Source of the DNA: Bacteroidales bacterium
GTDB lineage: Bacteria; Bacteroidota; Bacteroidia; Bacteroidales; UBA4181
Length of the DNA stretch: 64,000 bases
Direction: 5' to 3'
Assembly: GCA_017523725.1 (NCBI GenBank)
Contig: JAFWVY010000065.1
Location: 1 to 64,000 of the forward strand
Positions 43,155 through 50,203 of the stretch are shown in pieces (positions within the stretch are counted from its first letter, which is position 1; every line of letters begins with the position of its first letter). The notes beneath the pieces are model-generated. The model searched no databases and had not been told where the DNA came from. It was given only the letters and a program-made list of their open reading frames with translations. The translations under genes and the position numbers were made by a program.

Positions 43155-44636
43155 TTATGGTTGCTGACTGTTTTTCGTCCGCTGCTGGAACTGCAGGAAA
43201 TCTTCGAGCTGTTCGGGCTGGAGCTGCTTGGCGACAATCTTCCGGTCTTTGTCGAGCACGTACAGGATGGGCACGAGGTCGGTGTCGTACAGATGCCGGT
43301 ATTCGGCCGAATACGGACTCCAGGTGTTCATCCAGTCGTACAGCTGGTGCTCGTTGATGTAATCCACCCATTTGGACTTGCCTTCGCGTGAGATGAGAAT
43401 CTGCACGGTCATGACGGTGACACCGTATTTCTTGAGTGCCGGATAGACTTCATGCAGCTTGAGGATGAATTCCCGGCAGTGGCTGCAGGTCACGTCCCAG
43501 AAAAAGATGACGATATAGTCGCTCTGGATGCTTTTCCGGAAGTCCGGCAGCATGGTGCCTGCATGCAGGTCGTAGCGTGTGGCTGTGTCGGTGACGGCCA
43601 GCTTGAAGTGGTCGGCCGGCAGTGACATGAGCATGTCGAGCGCCGGAGCGTCCAGCCCGATGAGGTTGTACTTCTTGCGCAGCACTTCATCATTGATGGT
43701 CTTGCGCTCCTCGTCAGAGAGCCAGGTGCCGTGCGGCAGATACCAACGTTCGGCCAGATGCACCCAGACGGCGTCCATGCCCATCTGCTTGGAAGTTACA
43801 TAGGTGTTCCACAGCGTGATGAGGTTGAAGCGGAACAATTCCGGACTGGCCGCGGTCGCGGTAAGTATTTTGTCGGCTTCTTCGATGATGGAATCGGCCT
43901 GCGCCGGAACATACTGGCTGAAGAACGAAGTCAGCCGGCTTTCGTAGAAAGGTGTCCGGAGCATGGTGGAATCGCCCAGGTCGAAATGGTCGAAATAATG
44001 TCGCCGGAACCAGCGGGCCTGCCAGTCGGCGTCGGCGCCCGCAGGCGGATCGGGGACCTCGGGCTCCAGGATGGCGCCGAGCACTTTGCTCAGATAGGTG
44101 CCCGGGTGCGCCTGCCGCAGCGAGTCGATGAAGCGGTTTTTCTCCTGCGACATCCGGCTCATCTGCTGCCGGATGGCGTTCTTGCCGGCGGCGTCGGCTG
44201 AGGCGTAGCTGTTGCTGAGGGTCCGGAATTCCGTGTATTTCGCGCGGTTGTAATCGTTATACCTATAAAAGGCCTCGTTTTCGGCGGAACCGGTGAAGAC
44301 TGGATGTGCAGCCAGACCGGCCGTGTCGGTGCGGACGCTGAATGTCTGGTCATCGCCGACCAGGACATCGAATTTCGCCTTGCCGGGCAGATAGAAGAAG
44401 TACATGCCCTGCGGCAGCGGCTCTGCGGTCTGTACCACGGCAGTGCCCTGCGCATCGAGGTGCAGGGTGTCGTCTGCGATGAGCCGACGTTCCCCGCCGA
44501 GATAATGCCCGAAAATCACTTCCCCTCCGTGGAGCGGCGCGATAGTGCACCGGATGTCGGCGCCCGCGCGCAGGCCGGGTGACAGCAGAAGCAGCAGGGC
44601 CGGCAATATCATCTGTAGGAATCTGTTCGTTCGCAT
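43155..44636 (-). CDS. DUF5106/thioredoxin-like exported protein
   Basis: Periplasmic or lipid-free exported thiol protein of 493 residues. The ATG at 44636 starts a signal peptide (LQMILPALLLLLSPGLRAG) and follows a consensus promoter. The N-terminal half is beta-rich then helical with many charged residues (DUF5106-like). The C-terminal thioredoxin fold has FFWDVTCSHCREF (about 393-405) with a CSHC active site and a cis-proline-like VPILYVLDKDRKIV. Such proteins are common in Bacteroidota and may act in redox maintenance or cytochrome maturation. argG follows 13 bases later. Confidence 0.82.
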   Translation of the reverse strand: MRTNRFLQMILPALLLLLSPGLRAGADIRCTIAPLHGGEVIFGHYLGGERRLIADDTLHLDAQGTAVVQTAEPLPQGMYFFYLPGKAKFDVLVGDDQTFSVRTDTAGLAAHPVFTGSAENEAFYRYNDYNRAKYTEFRTLSNSYASADAAGKNAIRQQMSRMSQEKNRFIDSLRQAHPGTYLSKVLGAILEPEVPDPPAGADADWQARWFRRHYFDHFDLGDSTMLRTPFYESRLTSFFSQYVPAQADSIIEEADKILTATAASPELFRFNLITLWNTYVTSKQMGMDAVWVHLAERWYLPHGTWLSDEERKTINDEVLRKKYNLIGLDAPALDMLMSLPADHFKLAVTDTATRYDLHAGTMLPDFRKSIQSDYIVIFFWDVTCSHCREFILKLHEVYPALKKYGVTVMTVQILISREGKSKWVDYINEHQLYDWMNTWSPYSAEYRHLYDTDLVPILYVLDKDRKIVAKQLQPEQLEDFLQFQQRTKNSQQP

Positions 44637-44663
44637 GGTCGGGCATGTTTCGCAAAAACTCTG

Positions 44664-44693
44664 CAAAGATAGCGCTTTGTGCGAAACGGGCAA
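44664..44693 (-). promoter_or_regulatory. Promoter of DUF5106/thioredoxin-argG unit
   Basis: Minus strand TTG (44691-44693), 19 bases, TATCTTTG (44664-44671), a full consensus match, about 28 bases before the ATG. Confidence 0.75.
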
Positions 44694-44732
44694 CCGGGTC
44701 CGTCCAAAACCGTGCCGGCCAGCCTCGAGGGC

Positions 44733-44782
44733 TTAACAGATTTTAAGAGACCCTTTAACTTCTTTTAAGTGTCGGCGCTTAA
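44733..44782 (+). promoter_or_regulatory. Regularly spaced TTAA boxes, candidate response-regulator site
   Basis: Two copies of TTAACnnnTTTTAAG (44733-44747 and 44755-44769) lie 22 bases apart, and another TTAA stands at 44779-44782. The TTAA cores fall at 44733, 44743, 44755, 44765 and 44779, intervals of 10, 12, 10 and 14. Half-sites about one helical turn apart are typical of OmpR/PhoB-type regulators. They lie 79-128 bases before the repeat-protein ATG. The downstream gene has no clear TAnnTTTG box. Confidence 0.5.
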
Positions 44783-44860
44783 ACGGGCATGGAGCGTGTC
44801 CGTCAAAGGGCCAAAACAACGAAAAAGGAACAAAACAAGAAACACTTAAAAGAAATGACC

Positions 44861-45211
44861 ATGAAAAAAATGATGTTGACCCTCGCTCTGATTCTGACCG
44901 CGGTACTGACGCGTGCAGCTTCCATAGAAAACGAATATGCCTATGCCATCGACCTGGCGCCGGTGGAGGTGACGGCTCCGGCCCTGGACCTGCCGATGAT
45001 GGTGCTGAACCTGGAGGCCGTCGAGGTGACGGCTCCTGCGCTGGATGCAGTGGCCATGGTCGTCGATGCGGCGCCCGTGTTTGTAACGGCTCCGGCCCTG
45101 GATGCGGCCATCGTGCTGAATCTGGACCCGGTGGTGGTGACAGCTTCTGCGGTTGACGTCCTGTATGCGGAGACGTTGGAGGCCGATTCTGCCGCCGTTG
45201 AGATGTACTAA
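44861..45211 (+). CDS. Small exported acidic protein with four VTAPALD-type repeats
   Basis: Not recognised. From the ATG at 44861 the protein has 116 residues: signal peptide (MMLTLALILTAVLTRAAS, cleavage near 20) and a mature part of about 95 residues. Four repeats with period 18-19 cover residues 35-108: VEVTAPALD, VEVTAPALD, VFVTAPALD and VVVTASAVD, each preceded by an acidic/hydrophobic strand such as VLNLEA or VVDAAP. The mature part has no Cys, no Lys and almost no basic residues and ends DSAAVEMY. Alternation of polar and hydrophobic residues suggests stacked beta strands. No modification or transport gene is adjacent. A strong terminator follows, so it is a one-gene unit. Confidence 0.75.
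   Translation: MKKMMLTLALILTAVLTRAASIENEYAYAIDLAPVEVTAPALDLPMMVLNLEAVEVTAPALDAVAMVVDAAPVFVTAPALDAAIVLNLDPVVVTASAVDVLYAETLEADSAAVEMY
44963..45160 (+). repeat. Tandem coding repeats (period about 57 bases, degenerate)
   Basis: The DNA encoding the four VTAPALD-type units repeats with period 57, 57 and 54 bases. The first three share GTGACGGCTCC or close variants, and codons differ at silent positions, so the duplication is not recent. Confidence 0.8.
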
Positions 45212-45237
45212 ACAGATTAATCTGAAATTGGATAGAG

Positions 45238-45265
45238 GGATGGCCGTCGGGTCATCCTTTTTTTT
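45238..45265 (+). terminator. Intrinsic terminator of repeat-protein gene
   Basis: GGATGGCC and GGGTCATCC pair over eight positions (one G-T) around GTCG, followed by eight T residues. Confidence 0.88.
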
Positions 45266-45269
45266 GCCC

Positions 45270-47135
45270 CTATGATGTCCGGTCGGGCAGAATCTGCATC
45301 TCGCAGCGCCGGCAGTCGAAACGCAGCCTGAAACGCCGGTCGCGGGCACGGAGGAAGAGCGGCTCTGCGTATGGCATGGGCTTGCCTGTGCGGGTGCACC
45401 AGCCCATCGCATGGCGGATGCAGTATTTGCAGGTCATCAGCACAGGGGCGGTGGTGCGCGGCCGGTCGGCGAAATCCGGATTGACGAATTCCGCCTCAAG
45501 GGCAGCCTCGATGGCCGGAATGCCGTGCGCCCGGTAGAAATCGGCCGCAGCGTGGTTCAGAATATTGAGCCGGTAGCCAGCAGCATCACCGTCAGTTGGA
45601 TACGTTGCAGGTAATTGGACGGTGCGTTGGCGGCGGAGCGGTTGCCAGGCGGCAATACGGGCCTCTTCGAGTGCCTCTGCGGCTTCTTTCCGCCAGGCTG
45701 AAAGCCGGGCCGATGGGATGAACCGGGGTCCGGGCCAGTCGATGTCGCACGACACGGCTTCGTAGATGGTGCCGCCCCATCGCATCAGCCGGTCTCGGAC
45801 GGTCTCGGTCGCCTGTTCGGGCTTGACGGCGGGTATTTTCTCGCAGACGAAGCGTCGCGTGATGCGGACACCTTCCTCGTCGGTTATTTGAATGGCGAAT
45901 CCTTCCGCAGTCTCCGTGAACCGGAGGTGCAGCCGGATGGTGCGGCGTGCACTGTCACCTTCGAGCAGCCGGAGGAAAGCCGTGTCGGCGTTGCGCCGCA
46001 GCGGCTGCCCGGTCCGGAGTGCACCGGTGTCGGTGCCGGCCGCCGGATAGACGCGCCAGCGTCCGGGCCCCGTCTGTTCCGCGCGGTTGATGCGGAACCC
46101 GATGCGTCCCTGACACAGCCCGTCGCCGTTTCGGAGCGTTTCATCGGTCGCGACGTCCAGAAAGCCGCGGCCGCATTGTATCAGCCGTCCGATTTCCGCA
46201 CCGACCGACTTCGGAGTTCCCCATTGCGTCATGTCTTTGTCGCGGCCGTTCAGAAAGTAGTCGGTGCCGCCCCGGTAGAATGTCCGGGCCGGATCGGGCG
46301 TGAAGGTGAACACCGTGCGTCCGGCCGAGGCGGGTTCCAGCCCGTCCCGTCCGAGGATGCCGTCCAGCAGCGTCCGGTAACGGGCCGTGACGTTCTTGAC
46401 GTAGGCGATATCCTTCAGCCGGCCCTCGATCTTGAAAGAAGTGATGCCCGCCGCCATCATCTCCCGCAGATATTGGCTGCGGTCCATGTCTTTGAGCGAC
46501 AACAGATGCTTGTCTTTCAACAGGATGTTGCCTTTTCCGTCTTCCAGATCCCAGGCCAGGCGGCATGGCTGGGCGCAGGCACCCCGGTTGGCGCTGCGTC
46601 CGGTCAGCGCATGGCTCAGATAGCATTGCCCGCTGTAACAGACACAGAGTGCGCCGTGTACGAAAGCCTCGAGGTCGATGTCGCACTTGGCGTGGATGTC
46701 GGCAATCTGCTGCAGGGACAGCTCCCGGGCCAGTACGGCGCGGTCGAATCCGACATCCTGCAGAAACCTGACTTTTTCGGCGGTCCGGTTGTCGGCCTGG
46801 GTGCTGGCATGCAGCGGTACCGGAGGAAGGTCCAGCGAAAGGAGTCCCATGTCCTGTACGATGAAGGCGTCAATGCCGGCTTCGTACAGCCGCCAGGCCA
46901 GACGGCCGGTCTCTTCCAATTCCCGGTCTGTCAGAATCGTATTGACAGTCACGTGGATGCGGGCCCGAAACCGGTGCGCATAGGCTGCCAGCCGCTCAAG
47001 GTCTTCGATGGAGTTCCCCGCTGCGGCGCGGGCACCGAAACGCGGTCCGCCGATATACACGGCGTCGGCCCCGTGGTTGACGGCAGCGATGCCTGTGGCC
47101 AGGTCTTTGGCGGGTGAAAGCAGTTCTATCTTCAA
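45270..47135 (-). CDS. rlhA: U32 peptidase-like 23S rRNA hydroxylase, RlhA homologue
   Basis: Homologue of E. coli RlhA (YdcP), which is needed for hydroxylation of C2501 in 23S rRNA. The 621 residues align by eye over the whole length: GADAVYIGGPRFGARAA (about 20-36), VTVNTILTDREL, IVQDMGLLSLDLPPVPLHAS, the cysteine cluster GALCVCYSGQCYLSHAL and GACAQPCRLAW (about 158-190), FKIEGRLKDIAYVKNVT, FYRGGTDYFLNGR, the DUF3656 region and the C-terminal CKYCIRHAMGWC...FDCRRCEMQI. The cysteines probably hold an iron-sulfur cluster. No ATG fits; the frame starts with TTG at 47135 giving MKIELLSPAKD. A long in-frame extension upstream is not conserved and should be ignored. Confidence 0.87.
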   Translation of the reverse strand: MKIELLSPAKDLATGIAAVNHGADAVYIGGPRFGARAAAGNSIEDLERLAAYAHRFRARIHVTVNTILTDRELEETGRLAWRLYEAGIDAFIVQDMGLLSLDLPPVPLHASTQADNRTAEKVRFLQDVGFDRAVLARELSLQQIADIHAKCDIDLEAFVHGALCVCYSGQCYLSHALTGRSANRGACAQPCRLAWDLEDGKGNILLKDKHLLSLKDMDRSQYLREMMAAGITSFKIEGRLKDIAYVKNVTARYRTLLDGILGRDGLEPASAGRTVFTFTPDPARTFYRGGTDYFLNGRDKDMTQWGTPKSVGAEIGRLIQCGRGFLDVATDETLRNGDGLCQGRIGFRINRAEQTGPGRWRVYPAAGTDTGALRTGQPLRRNADTAFLRLLEGDSARRTIRLHLRFTETAEGFAIQITDEEGVRITRRFVCEKIPAVKPEQATETVRDRLMRWGGTIYEAVSCDIDWPGPRFIPSARLSAWRKEAAEALEEARIAAWQPLRRQRTVQLPATYPTDGDAAGYRLNILNHAAADFYRAHGIPAIEAALEAEFVNPDFADRPRTTAPVLMTCKYCIRHAMGWCTRTGKPMPYAEPLFLRARDRRFRLRFDCRRCEMQILPDRTS

Positions 47136-47242
47136 AATGAGTTTTTTAGAGATAGTGCGGCGGTGACTCCGCACGCACAAAAATACGCTTTTTCCCGCGC
47201 ATTTTCCGGGTGTCAGTTGTCGCGTCATCCGAAAGATATGTA

Positions 47243-47250
47243 TATATTTG
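47243..47250 (+). promoter_or_regulatory. -7 box for DUF4954 operon
   Basis: TATATTTG, perfect -7 box, 23 bases before the ATG at 47274. A TTG at 47217-47219 is 23 bases upstream, slightly too far. Confidence 0.55.
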
Positions 47251-47273
47251 TAATTTCCGTAATATGTAGCAAA

Positions 47274-49478
47274 ATGGACAATGTCAAGATATTGCCAGCC
47301 GGATACACCGAGTCGGCGCCCTTCATGGCTCCGGAATTCATCGTCGAGGGCCATGACGAATTTTATTTCCGGAACCTGCAGGTACAGGCCCCGGCATCGG
47401 GCTGGCGTCAGCTGCGGGCCGAGGAGGTGGAACGGCTGGTCAAGAATAACAACACATCGGACAACTGGGACAACATCTGGGTGACCGACTGTTTCGAACC
47501 GCGCCAGATCAAGAACAGCCATTTCTTCGGCATGGTCCGGATCGGCGACGTCCACAAAGCCGTGCTGCAGCACCATGACCTGCATCTGGCGGTAGGCATC
47601 GTCAACAGCGTGATCATTTCGTGCGACATCGGCAACGACGTGGCCATCCATAACGTGCATTATCTTTCGCACTACATCATCGGCGACCGCTGTATTCTGT
47701 TCAACATCGACGAAATGTGCACGACCGACCATGCGAAGTTCGGCAACGGCATTGTCAAGGAAGGGGAGCCGGAGAGCGTCCGTGTATGGATGGAACTCAT
47801 GAACGAGACCGGCTGCCGTCAGGTGATGCCGTTCGACGGCATGATCACGGCCGACGCCTATCTCTGGGCCAAATACCGCGACGACGAGGAACTGCAGCGT
47901 CGGCTGGAGCAGATAACCCAGCACACGGTGGACAACCGGCGCGGTTACTATGGCACGGTCGGCATGCAGACAGTTGTCAAGAACTCGCTGATAATCAAAG
48001 ATGCAAAAATAGGTTCCCACTGTTATATCAAGGGCGCGAGCAAATTGAAGAACCTGACTGTCAACTCATCGGAAGACGAACCGTCTCAGATTGGCGAAGG
48101 CGTCATCCTGGTAAACGGCATCGTCGGCTACGGCTGTCACATCTTCTATTCGTGCACGGCCGTCCGGTTTATCCTGGGCAACAACTCGAACCTCAAATAC
48201 GGTGCGCGTCTGATCCATTCGTTCCTGGGAGACAACTCCACCATCTCGTGCTGCGAGGTGCTGAACAATCTGATCTTCCCGGCGCACGAGCAGCATCACA
48301 ACAACTCTTTCCTCGTGGCCGCCGTGCTGATGGGACAGAGCAACATGGCCGCCGGCGCCACGCTGGGGTCGAACCACAACAGCCGGACCAACGACAATGA
48401 GATCCAGGCGGGACGCGGTTTCTGGCCGGGCTTGTGCTCCAGTGTGAAACACTCCTGCAAGTTCGCTTCATATACGCTGCTTTCCAAGGCGGACTATCCG
48501 GCCGAGATGAATATCCCGCTGCCGTTCGCACTGGTCAACAACAACGTATCGGAGAACTGCCTGGAAGTGATGCCGGCCTTCTGGTGGATGTACAACATGT
48601 ATGCGTTGAAGCGCAACGCATGGAAGTACGGCCACCGTGACAAACGCATCCGCAAGGTGCAGCACATCGAGTTCGATACGCTGGCCCCCGACACGGTCGA
48701 AGAAATCCTGTCAGCGCGTCAGCTGCTGGCGGAGGAAGCGGCCAAGGCCCTGCTCAGGACACAGGACAACGGCGAGGCCCTGCCTGCCGCCGGGGTGCTG
48801 CGGGCCATGGGGCGCGACGTCCTCGAAAACAGTCCGGAACGTCTGGAAGGCTGTGAAATCCTGGGCGAGAACATGGAAAAGGGACACCGCCGGGTCCGCA
48901 TTCTCAAGGCGGCCAAGGCCTATGCGGCTTATGGCGACATGGTGCTGTACTATGCTGCGACCAATCTGATGAAATACATGGAGGAGCATCCGCGGGCGGC
49001 GTTCGCCGACATGGCGGCGGAACTTCGCGGCAAACGCCAGTCCGAATGGGTCAATCTGGGCGGCCAGCTGGTGAACCGGATCGACCTTGACCGGCTCCGC
49101 CGCGACATCCGTTCGGGCGTACTCGACACCTGGGCCGACATCCACCGCCGTTACGACCGCCTCTGGAAACGGTATCCCGCCGACAAACAGAAACACGCCT
49201 TCGCTGCATGGTGCGCGCTGACGGGCAACATGTCACCGACGGAGGCCGACTGGAAGACACTGCTGGAAAAAGGCGCGGCCCTGCAGGAATATATCTATGA
49301 GGCAGTGTATTCCTCGCGTCGCAAGGATTACGACAACATCTACCGCAAGGCCACGTTCCGCAATCCCGAGGAGATGAAGGCCTGTATCGGCGTTATTGGC
49401 GACAATACGTTCATTGTGCAGGTCGCCGAAGAGACCAAAGTCTTCCTTGATCGTGTTAAGAAATTATTAAAACGTTGA
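47274..49478 (+). CDS. DUF4954 left-handed beta-helix protein
   Basis: Cytoplasmic protein of 734 residues, by pattern a DUF4954 family member. The central 80-400 region carries hexapeptide-type beta-helix turns as in sugar-nucleotide acyl- or uridylyltransferases (VIISCDIGNDVAIHNVHYL, KIGSHCYIKGASKLKNL, ILGNNSNLKYGARLIHSFLG, MAAGATLGSNHNSRTND). The last 230 residues are helical and charged. No signal peptide. The ATG at 47274 is favoured by the promoter just upstream. The family is frequent in Bacteroidota without a known function; the fold suggests a nucleotide-sugar or acyl transferase or a binding relative. First gene of a five-gene plus-strand series. Confidence 0.75.
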   Translation: MDNVKILPAGYTESAPFMAPEFIVEGHDEFYFRNLQVQAPASGWRQLRAEEVERLVKNNNTSDNWDNIWVTDCFEPRQIKNSHFFGMVRIGDVHKAVLQHHDLHLAVGIVNSVIISCDIGNDVAIHNVHYLSHYIIGDRCILFNIDEMCTTDHAKFGNGIVKEGEPESVRVWMELMNETGCRQVMPFDGMITADAYLWAKYRDDEELQRRLEQITQHTVDNRRGYYGTVGMQTVVKNSLIIKDAKIGSHCYIKGASKLKNLTVNSSEDEPSQIGEGVILVNGIVGYGCHIFYSCTAVRFILGNNSNLKYGARLIHSFLGDNSTISCCEVLNNLIFPAHEQHHNNSFLVAAVLMGQSNMAAGATLGSNHNSRTNDNEIQAGRGFWPGLCSSVKHSCKFASYTLLSKADYPAEMNIPLPFALVNNNVSENCLEVMPAFWWMYNMYALKRNAWKYGHRDKRIRKVQHIEFDTLAPDTVEEILSARQLLAEEAAKALLRTQDNGEALPAAGVLRAMGRDVLENSPERLEGCEILGENMEKGHRRVRILKAAKAYAAYGDMVLYYAATNLMKYMEEHPRAAFADMAAELRGKRQSEWVNLGGQLVNRIDLDRLRRDIRSGVLDTWADIHRRYDRLWKRYPADKQKHAFAAWCALTGNMSPTEADWKTLLEKGAALQEYIYEAVYSSRRKDYDNIYRKATFRNPEEMKACIGVIGDNTFIVQVAEETKVFLDRVKKLLKR

Positions 49479-49483
49479 ATATC

Positions 49484-50197
49484 ATGAAAAAAAGAATTAT
49501 TTTCGTTGCGATGTGGGCTGCATGCCTGCTGCTGATGCTTCCGGTTGCCCTCTGGGCGGCGCCTGTCAAAATCGCCTGTGTAGGCAACAGCATCACCTTC
49601 GGGTACGGTCTGCGCAACCCGATGCAGGATTCCTATCCGTCGGTGTTGCAGCGCATGCTGGGCGACGGGTATGAGGTGCGGAACTACGGCGTTTCAGCCC
49701 GGACGATGCTACGCAAGGGCGACCGGCCCTATTTCCGCGAAAAGGCGTTCCGCGATGCGCTGGACTTCCGGCCGGACATCGTCATCATCAAACTGGGCAC
49801 CAACGATTCGAAGCCTGAGAACTGGAAATACGGTGCCGAATTCGAACAGGACATGAACGATCTTATCGACTCGTTCCTGTATTACGCTCCGTCGGCCGAA
49901 GTATTCTTGTGCAGGCCGGTGCCGGTGCGTGCCGAAAAATGGGGTATCACCGAGGAAGTGATGAGCGGGGAGATATATCCCATCATCCACCGCATCGCCG
50001 GCTATCGCGGTCTGCGGGAGATAGACCTTCATAAAGTGTTGGCTGACAAAGTCGAACTTCTTGAGGACAATATCCATCCGAACGCAGAGGGCGCCCGGCT
50101 GATGGCCGAGGAAGTGTACCGCGTGCTGCAGACGCCTCCCACCAAGAAGGAGGCGAAACGTCTGAAAAAGGCGCGGAAGGCCTACGCCAAACGGTAG
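49484..50197 (+). CDS. SGNH/GDSL-type esterase, exported
   Basis: Serine esterase of 237 residues with signal peptide (IIFVAMWAACLLLMLPVALWA). Block I is CVGNSITFGYGL (the usual D of GDS is N), block III is KLGTNDSKPENW and the Asp/His block is DNIHPNAEGARLM. A basic tail (KKEAKRLKKARKAYAKR) ends it. A likely job is removal of acetyl or other acyl groups from pectin or another glycan, inferred from neighbours. The ATG at 49484 lies six bases after the DUF4954 stop; the in-frame TTG just upstream is less likely. GH2 follows six bases later. Confidence 0.85.
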   Translation: MKKRIIFVAMWAACLLLMLPVALWAAPVKIACVGNSITFGYGLRNPMQDSYPSVLQRMLGDGYEVRNYGVSARTMLRKGDRPYFREKAFRDALDFRPDIVIIKLGTNDSKPENWKYGAEFEQDMNDLIDSFLYYAPSAEVFLCRPVPVRAEKWGITEEVMSGEIYPIIHRIAGYRGLREIDLHKVLADKVELLEDNIHPNAEGARLMAEEVYRVLQTPPTKKEAKRLKKARKAYAKR

Positions 50198-50203
50198 CGG
50201 GCC

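Noticed and set aside
44963-45160. VTAPALD repeats as a classical RiPP precursor with adjacent maturation genes
   Set aside because: No radical SAM, ATP-grasp, cyclodehydratase, peptidase-ABC exporter or similar gene is adjacent; neighbours are argG/thioredoxin-like and rlhA. The idea is kept only as one of several possibilities.
47136-48020. Upstream in-frame extension of the rlhA frame (about 295 codons)
   Set aside because: It runs antisense through the well-supported DUF4954 gene; homology to RlhA starts at the TTG at 47135.
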